64,000 bases of DNA from Nemophila menziesii (taxonomy: Eukaryota; Streptophyta; Magnoliopsida; Boraginales; Hydrophyllaceae): the NCBI GenBank assembly GCA_029959085.1, contig JARWIR010000010.1, positions 15,025,001-15,089,000 on the forward strand, given 5' to 3'. Below, piece by piece: positions 33,401 through 44,160 of this stretch. Position numbers and translations under genes: made by a program. Positions within the stretch are counted from its first letter, which is position 1; each line of letters opens with the position of its first letter. The notes beneath the pieces are model-generated. The model saw only the letters and a list, made by a program, of their open reading frames with translations, was not told where the DNA came from and did no database searches.

Positions 33401-34164
33401 TCTTTATAGCAGCTATGTGGGTTATTTGGTATAAACAGAATGATATGATTTTTAACAGCACATCCGTGATTCCTCACAAGAATGAGCTTTGGAGAGAAAT
33501 TATGGTTTTAGCCAAGAATTTCATCCTCGCATGGGGGAAAGAATCGGATGGTGGCATTATTGAATTAGCTAAGAACACTCTGGTAAAATGGGTTAAGCCC
33601 CTCGATGGATTTAAATTAAATACGGATGGTTGTTTTAATGCACCCAAAGGTCTAGCAGGTATTGGAGGTGTGTTGCGAGACAGAAATGGCTCGTTTATTG
33701 CAGGATATGCGGGTCCATGTTTATATGACTCCCCTCTGGCTTCGGAACTGCTTAGCCTACATTTTGGTCATAGATGGGCAATTATGAAAGGTTACAAGGA
33801 GCTAAGTATTGAAATGGATTCGGAGGATCTCCACGCGCTAGTGAAGGACGGTGGGAGATCGGATCACCTCATTGGTAAGGGCTCGAAGGAGTTCCACGCG
33901 CTAGTGAAGGGCAGTGGGAACTCAGGTAGTCGCTTCGTTTCAATTGCGCAAGAATGTTGGAAAATGTTACATGATTTTCCGAACTTCAAAGTATCCCATA
34001 TATATCGTGAAGCTAACAGGTGTGCTGACAGGATAGCAAAGGAGGGAGCTACTTTGGTTTCGCAACCTTTATCTTTCATTGACCCCCTAGATTATTTATG
34101 TAATATTCTAATAAGTGATAGGAGTGGAAGTGCATGCGCTAGGGTTGTACTCATTTCTCATTAA
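30416..34164 (+). pseudogene. LINE ORF2 remnant with reverse transcriptase and RNase H, multiply broken
   Basis: Pieces in order: FYQLAVTTKKKFARCTRLL (30440); MSAAFYQKCWTTVGPSVCKM and LNDTLIHLIPKVSDPNQ (30726-30920); an hAT-type insertion (30923-31499); RT core with SFLPGRSTIDNIV, KIDLAKAYDRIKWSF, RGIRQGDPLAPYIF and LFFADDLILFGEA (31512-32492); a stop at 32490; the zinc-binding domain (32805-33050: KCSQKARISLWRVALDRLP, CKLCGARVENLLHVL); then RNase H (33590-34060: LNTDGCFNAPKGLAGIG, ELLSLHFGHRWAI, EMDSEDLHAL, EANRCADRIAKEGA). RNase H contains an in-frame 63-bp tandem duplication (33831-33956). Between 33060 and 33300 the sequence does not look like LINE and carries a ~25-bp tandem repeat. Not functional. 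Confidence 0.85.
30923..31499. mobile_element. hAT-type non-autonomous element 1, TSD GTTAAATT
   Basis: The termini are TAGGGGAGAGCAT and ATGCTCTGCCCTA. The 8-bp duplication GTTAAATT is at 30915-30922 and 31500-31507. Removing the element restores the LINE frame (NSLVKF then VMKAM). Inside, GGGTAA/CGGTTT motifs are dense near both ends, as in hAT subterminal regions. No transposase is encoded. Confidence 0.92.
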
Positions 34165-34319
34165 GGATATTCTATCCTCTGTAATCTGATTGTTTCTTAA
34201 CGGCTTTTAAACCTCTCTTATATGCAAAAAAATAAGTACATAACTTCTAAAAGAAAGATCGTTGGTTGACAGTTTTTGTTGATTTTTTTTAGACGGAAAT
34301 AATGGTGAGTTAAAGCACA

Positions 34320-34479
34320 TAAATTCTCAGAATTAAGTTTAATAGACTTATTAAATTGGAAGAGAAACTTTTATATTTTTTTGTAATTAGCTTATTATAT
34401 AAATTTTTCTTGTAATTTTTTTTAAATATGTTAAAAATAAAAATAAAAACTCATTGCAAAAGGTTTTATGGGTAACACC
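34320..34479. other. Short AT-rich spacer, possible decayed Mutator-type end
   Basis: AAATATGTTAAAAATAAAAATAAAAACTC at about 34423-34451 resembles the GAGTTTTT-type TIR seen at 16738 and 17124. No partner arm or duplication was found. Confidence 0.3.
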
Positions 34480-35389
34480 TAGGGGTGGAAATCGGTAGGA
34501 ACGGATCGGAAAAAGGGTCTTTCGGAAAAAATTCCTATTTTTTTCCGGAATAGATTTTTTCTGTTTCAATTCCTATCCAATTTTTCGGAACTGGGAAAAA
34601 TAATTCCGAATTCGGAATTTCGGAAATTTTCGTTAGGAAATTTTGGAATTTTGGGTTCGGAATTTCGGAACTTTTGTTTCGGAAATTGCAGGACTAGGGG
34701 TTGAAAAATCGGAGCAATAGTTTGTCACTTACACGATGATAGTTAAAAACAAAACTTATAAAACTTTTCATGTAACCGTAGTTAAAAAGCTTAACATATA
34801 AACTTCATGAACAGTAACATAAATAACATAAGTAACAAAAGGTAAAAGAACAGTAATAGAAGTAACATAAGTAATGAAAGGTAAAAAAAAATGATTGTGA
34901 ATTACTTTTCAAATTACATAAAAAACAGATATTGGGCTTTTTGAGAAGGTAATGTGAAATGTGAAGAAATAGGTTAGCCTTAGCCTTTAGGTTTATCATG
35001 TTTATTGTTTTTCTATATTTTCTTGATATAAAAAAATGTATCACTGTGTTTCAAGTTTTCAACATTAGATTTTCTCATCTTCTTTTGTTATGAAAATTTT
35101 CAACATTTCTGATTGTATATTTTTTCTTTATATTAATATTTATAATTTATTTAATATAGGAAATGTAAAATCGGAAATACAATTCAAAAAAAAAAATTGG
35201 AAATATATTTCGGAAATAAAATTGGATCGTAAAACCCGGAAATTTCGGAAATTTATATGTAGTTCCAATTCCGATCCGATTTTTTCGGAAAAATCGGAAT
35301 TTTGGAACCGTAAAAAGTTGTTCCGAAATCGGAATTTTCGGATCGGAAAAGTCGGAAATTGAAAATTTCGGATCCGATTTCCACCCCTA
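34480..35389. mobile_element. hAT-type non-autonomous element 2, TSD GTAACACC
   Basis: The inverted termini are TAGGGGTGGAAATCGG and its complement. The duplication GTAACACC is at 34472-34479 and 35390-35397. Both sub-ends are dense in TTCGGAA/TTTCGGAAA motifs. The centre is AT-rich and non-coding. Confidence 0.93.
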
Positions 35390-36684
35390 GTAACACCCAT
35401 TAAGTTAAAGACAAAACAAAATAAAACAACCATTAAGAAAAGTTTAAATTTGTACAAATATTTTCTATAAATTGTTTGTTTAATCTTATAAAAGAATTAA
35501 TAACTTTTAAAATATATGTATAATAAAACAATCTTTTTAAATGACTAGCCTCCTCTGTATAAAAAAGGCCAAAATTATTTATAACTTTTGAATTCACTTT
35601 TTACATTAATAGTATTAAATATTTTGCTTGATAAAAAAATTTAATTATCACTTATAAAATCAAATTTTCTTAAATATATTCACTAGCTTTTTAAATTTTT
35701 TTAAATTAAAAAAATATTTAACTAATTATAAAATAATACTACTTCTCTATTATATTTTCTTTTTTATATAATCACTAATCCTTTTACTTAAATTTATATT
35801 TTTTAAATTTATAAAAAAATTATATTTATAAAAAAATTATATTTATAAAAAAAAATTATATTTCAATTTTTTCATATATTGTGGCATAAAAATAATATTT
35901 AACTAATAAAAAAATATTTTTCTCTCTATAAATATCTTCCCTTTTATATATTGTGACATAAAAATTAATCTATATAATAAAATAGTCAATTTATAAATTG
36001 TTTACATCTTTTATATAAAAGACGATCATAATTATTTGTCACACATTAATTCACCCATTCACATAAATGACAATAATTGTTTTTTACTAATAAAAAAATT
36101 TAATTCTTACTTACAAAATAAATTTTGCTCCATATATATTCATTAATCTTTTTATCTTACATTTAAATTTCCTAAAAATAATAATATATTATCTCTCAAT
36201 ATTTCTTTCATCTCAAATATTATGATATACAAAATAATATTTAAAGAAAATTCTCTCATATATTTACTAATTTTTTAATTAAATTTAAATTTTAAAAAAA
36301 TGATAAAAAAATATTTTTTATATTTCCTTCTTTCATATATTGTTAAAAATAATATTTAAGTAAAATTCAAGGAAAATATTATTACTCTATATTTTATTTC
36401 TTTTATATATTGTAATATAAAAAATAATCTATATAATAAAACAATATTTTTTAAATGGTTCAGATCTACTATACAAAAAACGTCGTGATCGTGTATGACC
36501 TCTTAATTCACTCTTTCACATTAATTACATTAATTATTTTTTACTAATAAAATACTTAATTCTCACTCATAATATCAAATCTTTGATATATATATATGTT
36601 CACTAATTTTTTTACTTTAGATTTAAATATAAGCAAAACTATAAAATATTATTTCTCTATATTATTTTTCTTTTCATATATTGT

Positions 36685-37393
36685 TAGGGGTGTGCGCGGG
36701 TCGGTTTTGGATGAAAAGTACTCAACTCACAAACCGCCCGTTGTTGTGCGGGTTTTGAAAAATGAAACCCGCACCCGCCCAATCCATTATATAAACCATT
36801 GAGTTTTGGGCTGAGCGGGTTGCGGGTGCATTGCGGGTGATTTAGTTTAATAAATTAGCCGAAATTTTATCCATAATCATTCGGCAGGATTATATTACAA
36901 ATGCATGTTGCAACACAAATATAGTTAATATACTCATATACATTTTAAATCATCTCTGATTTTAAAAAATATAAAATAAGATTTTAGAAAAATAAATTTA
37001 TGAATTAAAAAAAAAGATTGAGATAATATCATAACTGAAATGTAAATAGATTCATTTGAAAAAGTATATTTGAAATACTAAGGGATATAAAAAATTTAAA
37101 AGGGAAGGAATAAAAAAAGAAATATAGAGTGAGAATCACATGACCATACAAATTTATTAGAATAAAATGAGCAATACAATTTTTTCTAATAATTTATACT
37201 ACATGGTAATCAGGTATGCGGGTATGCGGGTTTGCGGGTTTCAAGTTTAAAATCCGCAACCCGCAAAAAGTGTATACTTTTTCTAAAATGTAAACCGCAA
37301 CCCACCCAATAGAAAACTAACCCGTATTATTTTGGGTTAGTGTAATCGGGTTGGTCGGGTTATGCGGGTTTTCTAACCCGATGCACACCCCTA
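36685..37393. mobile_element. hAT-type non-autonomous element 3, TSD TATATTGT
   Basis: The termini are TAGGGGTGTGC and GCACACCCCTA. The duplication TATATTGT is at 36677-36684 and 37394-37401. The sub-ends carry repeated GCGGGTT/GCGGGTG motifs. It lies inside the AT-rich tandem repeat. No transposase. Confidence 0.93.
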
Positions 37394-37597
37394 TATATTG
37401 TGACATAAAAATTCAACAAAGTATTTTTCCTTTCTTCTATATTCACTAATTATTTTATCTATATTTAAATTTTTTCAAAATTATAAAATATTATTTCTCT
37501 ATATTTGTTTCCTTTCATATAATCTAACATAAAAAAATTATATCTATATATTAAAACAGACTTTTTAAACAACTTGCATTCTCTACATAAAAGATGG

Positions 37598-39146
37598 TGG
37601 TGTCGCCTAGGGTGTGATGAAAATTAGATAAATATAAGTCAAGAAAACTACGCACTCTCACCCTAGACAGGCACAGTACTGCAAGTATTACAGGATGTAT
37701 GCAAGTTTTAGTTGATAAGTTGAGTTTGTTCTCAGGGACTTAAGTGTGTTAATCACGTGGGTAGAAATAACTAGTAAAAGTAAATAGTTAAAAGACAATA
37801 AATTAAAGAGAATAAATTCAAAATTCAGAATTAAAACTAATTAAAACTAGGAAAATAAAGACAATAAAATAAAATACTGAGAATATGAGATGAGAAATAT
37901 AGCTTAGGTTTTGCTAGTATACACTAATCCTTCTAATTCTTTCCAAAGATCTAGTTTATAAGGGAGAATATTAGCTCTTGTATACTTAGTCAGGATTCTA
38001 AATTCCCATTCCTTAGACCTTGAGAGCGACTAAGGGGGCTACGGCACAACCAAGACGCTGTTTCAAATAGGGTTATCAAACGCTACTAAGGCCCTAAGCA
38101 AACAATTCAATCAATTGGTGATATGGTGATTAAATCAAACCCTAATGACTGTCTAGTTAGAATCAGTTTTGTCAGGACTAATATCGGACACTAGACGTTA
38201 TGTGGTGTTTCAATAATTAGACACCCAGCTAAGGTGATCATCTAACTACTATTAAGGTAATCCTAAACGTTGCGCACCGCAAGGAAAACAATCATTAAAT
38301 CAAAACACATAAACAAATATAAGAGTAAGCAGCTAATATCAAATTAAAACATATAATTCGCAAAGAAACTTAGATAGAAGAATTAGAATTCATAGTTTAT
38401 ACATGATGCAAAACCCAAGCTATGGGGAGTTTAGTTCATACCTGAAGGAAATAAACTAAAAGAAATTACAAAAGACATCATCTTGCTCTCTACAATAAAG
38501 TGGAAGAATAAAACCTTAAGAACTAATTACTATGAGGCAAGGATCATTTTACAAGTGATATAAGGGTATATTTATAGGTGTTTAGAAGACCTAATTCGTT
38601 TTCTTGAGGGAGAAGCAAAGTAGTAGACTCCAAGCCCAACTCAAATTCGTATGGAAATAAAGATAAATCCTGCTGACTTGTTTTGAGCATATCTTCTTCG
38701 TTATTGATCGGTTTTTGCTCCATAATATACCAAAAGAATCCTCAGTGAATTATCTACATCCATATGAAAGGAATTTACCAAAATCGGCTTCTTTCTTGGA
38801 GTTATCACCACTTCTTTAGGCGTGTGCTGCAGAATTTCAGATTTAGACAGCTTTTCCTTTTCCATATTTTTAGCCTTTGTTTCCTTATCTCCAATTACCA
38901 TGCTAATCTCTTTCCATAAGTTGTAGTCTTTGACTTGGACTCTAATTAATCTCCATAATTATCTTTAAAGCTTCACACTAAATAAACAATTAAACCCAAT
39001 ATGCTCTAAAAATAATAATTCACTAAATCAAGACTCAAAATAGGAAAGTGCACTATTTCTCAAGAAAATCGACTATTATGACTTCTAAAACACTAAAAAA
39101 TGATGTCTCATCTTAATATAAATCTATCACAAATGAGGAGACATCA
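37598..39146 (-). mobile_element. Solo LTR of the nested Athila-like family, TSD GATGG
   Basis: On the minus strand it starts TGATGTCTCCTCATTTGTG at 39146 and ends GGCGACACCA at 37598. GATGG is duplicated at 37593-37597 and 39147-39151. It is closely similar to 4026-5559 and has a few short extra blocks (for example TTGCGCACCGCAAGG near 38270). No internal sequence remains. Confidence 0.93.
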
Positions 39147-39230
39147 GATGGTCAAGATCGCTTGTGACCACTAAATTCACTAATTTGCATTAATTTCATT
39201 AATTATTTTTGCTAATAAAAAACTTAATTG

Positions 39231-39639
39231 TCCCTTATCCCACTCCATTAGATATTTGAAAGTTACGTGTTCAATCCATGCTGACCGCAATCCTCTAAAT
39301 TTTAGTCATCGCAACGGTTTGGTTATCAGACTTTCACCCAAGAGCCCAACAATGGAACAATACATTTTTTAAGTGCTCACATATGGGACCTAGGTTTGAT
39401 TCCCGCTAATGATATAATCTTTTTACTTTTTTCATGAACCGTAACCATGACCCTTGAATCTTGAACCACGGACCATGAAAGTTAAACCTTCTACTTTTAT
39501 CCATCAACTAATTTATTTACAAAAATGCATTCAAGCTAAATATAATAAATGTATTATAATCATAAAACAAACGTGTACAAGAAATTAAAAATCATGAACC
39601 ATAAATTAAAAATTATTTGGATATGTGTTAATATATTGA
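39231..39639. other. Intergenic DNA, edge of the hexamer array
   Basis: Mostly unremarkable. GGTTTGATTCCCGC at about 39393 resembles a Pol III B box, but no A box sits at a proper distance. From about 39440 short ACCTTGAA/AACCATGA-like words foreshadow the array. Confidence 0.4.
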
Positions 39640-41155
39640 AAAATAATAACCTTAACCGTAAAATTAAACTTGACCTTAACCTTAACCTTGAACTCTGAAT
39701 CATAAACATTAATCCTTACGACTAAACCGTAAATTATACCTAAAACCTTGTATTTTAAACCTGGACCTTAACTTTCATCTTAACCTTAACATTAATTTTA
39801 ACACTAACCTTATCTATAACCTTAAGGTTAAATCTTAACTCTACCTTAACCAGATGAAGATTCGTCTCCTTGAAATTCGACCTCAGACCTTAAATCTTTT
39901 AACCTTAACCTTAATTTTAACCTTAACAATAACCCTAACCTTATCATTAACCATAATATTTAAACCTTAATTATATCCTTAACTAGATAAAGATTTATCT
40001 CATTGATAGTTGACCTCAAACCTTAAATCTTATTAAACCTTAAACCTTAAACGTTAAATCTTAAACCCTAACCTTAAAATTAACCTTAAGATTAACCTTA
40101 GATATGACATAAACCTTGGCGTTAACCCTTTAGCTTAACCCTTAGATTTAACCTTAACCTTAACCCAAAATTGTAACCTTAACCTTAAACTTACTATTAA
40201 CATTAACTTTAAATTTAACCTTAACCTAAACCTTAAACTTAACCTTAACCTCAACCTCAACCTTACACTTAACTTGTACCTTAACCTTAACCTTAACCTT
40301 AATCTTAACCTTAACCTCAACCTCAACCTTAGTTTTAACCTTAACCTCAACCTTAAACTTAACTTTAACCTTAACCTTAACCTTAACCTTAACCTTAACC
40401 TTAACCTTAACCGTAACCTTAACCGTAACCTTAACCTTAACCTTAACCTTAAACTTAACCTTAAACTTAACCTTAACCTTAACTTTAACCTTAACCTTAA
40501 CCTTAACCTTAACCTTAACCTTCACCTTCACCTTAACCTTAACCTTAACCTTAACATTAACCTTAACCTTAACCTTAACCTTAACCTTAACCTTAACCTT
40601 AACCTTAACCTTAACCGTAACCTTAACCTTAACATTAAACGTAACCTAACCTTAACCTTAAACTTAATATTAACCTTAATATTAACCTTAACCTTAACCT
40701 GAACCTTAACTTAAACCTTAACCTTAAGATGAACCTTAACCTAAGCCTTAACCTTAACCTTGACCTCAACCTTAACATTAACCTCAACCTTAAACTTAGC
40801 CTTAGACTTACCCTTAGTTGTAGCCTTACCCTTATTCTTAGTCTTAGCATTAACCTTAACCTTAACCTTAACCTTAGCCTTAGACTTAGCCTTAGACTTA
40901 GCCTTAGACTTAGCCTTAGCCTTAGCCTTAGTCTTAGCCTTAGCCTTAGCCTTAACCTTAACCTTAAAAACAAAATTTACTTTAACCTTAACCTTAAACT
41001 TAACCTTAACCTTAACCTTAACCTTAACCTTAACCTTAACCTTAACCTTAAACTTAAGCTCAAACTTAAACTTAACATTAACCTTACCCTTAACCATAAC
41101 CCTTAACCCCTTAACCTTAACCCCTTTACTATTAACCTTAACCATGTCCTTAACC
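39640..41155. repeat. Hexamer satellite (AACCTT)n, left block
   Basis: Long runs of AACCTT with point variants (AACCTC, AAACTT, GCCTTA). The core at 40280-40640 is nearly pure, decaying toward 39640. Non-hexamer islands at 39846-39895 and 39985-40035 share CCAGATGAAGAT/CTAGATAAAGAT, then GACCTCA(G/A)ACCTTAAATCTT. A related island recurs in the right block near 43400. Frames on both strands (Leu-Asn, Lys-Val, Arg-Leu repeats) are translation artefacts. Confidence 0.92.
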
Positions 41156-42876
41156 TGATGTCTCCATTTATGTGATAGATTACTATAGTCACGAGACATC
41201 ATTTTAGGGGTATTTAGGACTCCATTATTTGATGGTTTACACTTTTTCTTGATATGTGGGTTTTAGGCTAGCTTTTGCACACCCAACTGGTCCCACAGAG
41301 AATATGCGCGCCCTCCCCAAGCATACCCAAGGCACGTCAGAACTAGGTGTCCTGAGAGGGATTCGAACCATGTAACTCTTGGTTGAGAGACAGGGTCCTA
41401 GCCAGTTTTACACTTTCTTGTCTAGTTTCGGTGTTTATGTTACTTTTAGAGATTTTGTGTGTATTTATGTGTTAAGTGTGTAGATATTAGGTACTTGGAT
41501 GCAAATATACTCCGACGCAATGATAATAATTCAAGAAAACGAGATTACGACTACTTTTAGAAAGTGAAAGCATATGCCGATTAGATTTTGAATGTGAATT
41601 GTTCGAGTTACTACTGAAGATTGATGTATATTATAAAAGAGACCTTTGTAATATAGATATTACTTGGAGTCAAAAGCGCGTAGGATCTGATGGATTGTGA
41701 TTCGGAGCTTAATTGAGAAAGTTATTATATTTGTCTCTTTCATGGTTCGAACTAGTCCCCTCCTTGAGTAATTCGTTTTATGGTTGGATTAGGTCACTTA
41801 AAAGAGGCCCACACCCCATAAAACGAATTTGGACCTTTAAATATAAGTTTTTATCATTAGAAAAGGTTCCCAATCATTATAGCATTAGAAAAAAATTGCC
41901 TAGAGAAGAGAGAAGAAGAAAAGAAGGAGCTTGGAAGCAGTTTATGCCATTCCACCTCGTTCTTCCATCCTTCATAAGCAATTAATAGTATAATATTATT
42001 ATGTTTTGGCTTATGAACATGAATACTATACATTTCATTGCTAGTTTTTATTTCCTTATATGAACTAAATAATCATAACTTGAGAATAGTAACAATGTAT
42101 GAACCCTAGTTTTATTTTATGCTTTTATTACAATTAGGAGATTACCTTTAAACTGAATTTTGAATTTTAATGGATTTTTGTATGTATTTGACGTATAATT
42201 CCATCCCTTTCTCTGGCCAAGTATATGGTTTAACTTAGTAATTAGGATTGTCATCTTTACGGGAGTGGGGGGTGTTAGTTATTAAGAAAATACATAATCA
42301 TCTAGTTAGCGGTAGTGATCATGACGGGCTTGCCTAGCTAAATAGTCAATAGGGTTAGAAATTTATCCACTGATCATTGTGTAGGGTAACCTCACCTGAT
42401 TCCCCTAGTAGTGTTGAGGTAGCCTCCTAAGCTAACTTGATGGGAGTAAGGAGAAATTTAAAATTCCGGCTATTGCATTTTACACAATTTGTCCTTTTAC
42501 AATAAAACATAGAATAGATACTAGTGGGGATTATTTGCAAGTTCTCGAGCTATATTCTCATTTTTATTATTCGTTAGTTACTTTCTTATCTTTACTTTAG
42601 TTTAAGTATTCCTTAATTTATGTTGTATTTACACTCTAGTTTCATAAATTAAAAAAACAAATAAATATATGTTTATCTTTTTCGTATTTAATCTACTAAC
42701 TCATTCTAATACACTCTATAAGAACACTATTCAAAGATTAACGTTGGTAGTCCCTGTGGATACGATGCTCTACTTACTTATCTTTATTACTTGTCAATGA
42801 TCCGTACACTTAGGAAAAGTCTCTCTCGAGGTGTGTGTTTTATTTGCATTATTTTACCACACCTTGGGAGACGATA
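41156..42876 (+). mobile_element. Solo LTR (Athila-like, older subfamily) splitting the hexamer array
   Basis: It starts TGATGTCTCCATTTATGTG and ends CACCTTGGGAGACGATA. The flanks TAACC (41151-41155) and TAAAC (42877-42881) match at 4 of 5. The hexamer array continues on both sides, so the LTR inserted into it. It resembles the LTR at 45749-47808. The last base pair is TA rather than CA, presumably a mutation. It also carries a SINE-like block at 41270-41415. Confidence 0.8.
41270..41415 (-). mobile_element. Possible tRNA-derived SINE inside the LTR, minus strand
   Basis: The minus strand reads TGGCTAGGACCCTG (A-box-like), then about 35 bases on GGTTCGAATCCC (B box), followed by ~90 bp of body. 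The order and spacing fit a tRNA-derived SINE head. It is absent from the related LTR at 45749-47808, which supports an insertion. No duplication was resolved. Confidence 0.5.
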
Positions 42877-42881
42877 TAAAC

Positions 42882-44160
42882 TTATCCTTAACCTAACCTT
42901 AACCTTAACCTTAATATTAACCTTAACCTTAAACTTAATCTTAACCTTAACATCAACCTTAACCATAACCTTAACCTCAACCTTAACCTTAACCTCAACA
43001 TTAAAATTAACCTTAACCTTAACCTTAAACTTAACCTTAACATTACGCTTAACCTTTTTCTAAACCTTAATCTTAACCTTAACCTCAAACCTAAGACCTT
43101 AAACTACAAACCTTAATCGTCACCTTAATATTAACCTAAACCTTAAACCTTCAACCTTAAACCTTTATACTTAAACCTTCACCTTCACCTTCATCATAAC
43201 CTTTTTGAGCTTAACCTTAACCTGAAAGTCAAAACTTAACCTTAACCTTAACGTTATAACTTAACCTTAATCTTGAACCTTAAACCTTAACCTTAACTTT
43301 AACCATAACATTAAACTTAATATTTAACCTCAAACTTTACCTTAAATCTTAACTTTAAACCTTAACCTTAACTTTTATCTTAACCTTAAGTTTTAACTTT
43401 AATCAAATGAAGATCCATCGCACTAATATTCAAACTTAAATCTTATATATTATTAAACCTTAACCTTAAACCTCTAACATTAAATCTTAAACCTTAACTT
43501 TAACCTTAACCTTAAAATTAATCTTAAACTCAAACTTGACTTAAACCTTTACTTTAACCCTTAACATTAACCTTATCCTTAACCTTAACTTGAAAATTAA
43601 CCTTAACCCTAACCTTAAACTTAATATTTACCTTAACCTTAGCCTAAAAATCAACCTTAACCCTTAACCCTTAACCTTGACCTTAACTTTAACCCTAACC
43701 CTAACTTTGACCTTGGCCTTGACCTTAACCTTGACCTTGCCCTTGAACTTGACATTGACCTTGACCTTAACCTTAAACTAAACCTTAAAATTAACCATAC
43801 ACTTAACTCTAACCTTAATCTTAACCGTAACCTTAACCTTAACCCTAACCTTAACCTTAACCCTAACCTTATCCTTAACCTTAACCTTAACCTTAACCTT
43901 AACCTTAAACTTACCCTTAACCTTAACCTTAATCTTAACCTTAACCTTAAGCTTAAGCTTAACCTTCACCTTAACCTTAAACATAAATTTAAACTTATCC
44001 TTGAACCATAAACCGTAACCTTAACCTTAAACTTAACCATAAACTTAACCTTAACCTTAAACTTAATATTAACCTCAAACTTAACCTTAGTTTTAACCTT
44101 AATCGTAATCTAAACCTTAACCTCACCTCAACCTCAACCTCAACCTCAACCTCGACTTTC
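42882..44160. repeat. Hexamer satellite (AACCTT)n, right block
   Basis: It continues the left block. The purest stretch is at 43800-43980. It contains an island near 43395-43450 (CAAATGAAGATCCATCGCAC) and a following 170 bp that parallel 39985-40140, suggesting a longer duplicated unit. It ends with ACCTCA repeats near 44150. Confidence 0.9.

Larger units (their letters stand above)
30416..34301 (+). mobile_element. LINE, 5'-truncated, flanked by an 18-bp target-site duplication
   Basis: ATGGTGAGTTAAAGCACA occurs at 30398-30415 and 34302-34319. Directly after the first copy the sequence becomes LINE ORF2 (GDRNTKFYQLAVTTKKKF), as for a 5'-truncated target-primed insertion. The LINE coding end is 34164 and an A-rich stretch lies near 34225. 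The last ~65 bases before the second copy are not clearly LINE, so the 3' end is approximate. Confidence 0.75.
35500..39230. repeat. Degenerate AT-rich tandem repeat, ~455-bp units, with two later insertions
   Basis: Anchors of the type ATAATAAAACAATNTTTTTAAAT, each followed about 40 bases later by TATAAAAGA and then AATTCAC...CATTAAT, recur near 35518, 35970, 36430 and 37540. The spacing is 452 and 460 bp, and about 393 bp for the last after removing the hAT element. The fourth unit is split by the solo LTR at 37598-39146 and resumes with ACTAAATTCACTAATTTGC. Units also share TATATTGTGACATAAAAAT. Non-coding, heavily diverged. Confidence 0.7.

Noticed and set aside
39385..39415. GGTTTGATTCCC as a tRNA or SINE B box
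   Set aside because: No A box at suitable distance and no cloverleaf could be drawn.
40135..41202. Many overlapping open frames on both strands with Leu-Asn, Lys-Val or Arg-Leu dipeptide repeats
   Set aside because: A stop-poor hexamer repeat gives open frames in several registers; these are artefacts of (AACCTT)n, not genes.
39640..44160. A true chromosome end
   Set aside because: The array is interrupted, degenerate at both edges and flanked on both sides by ordinary sequence; the unit is not the usual plant telomere repeat.
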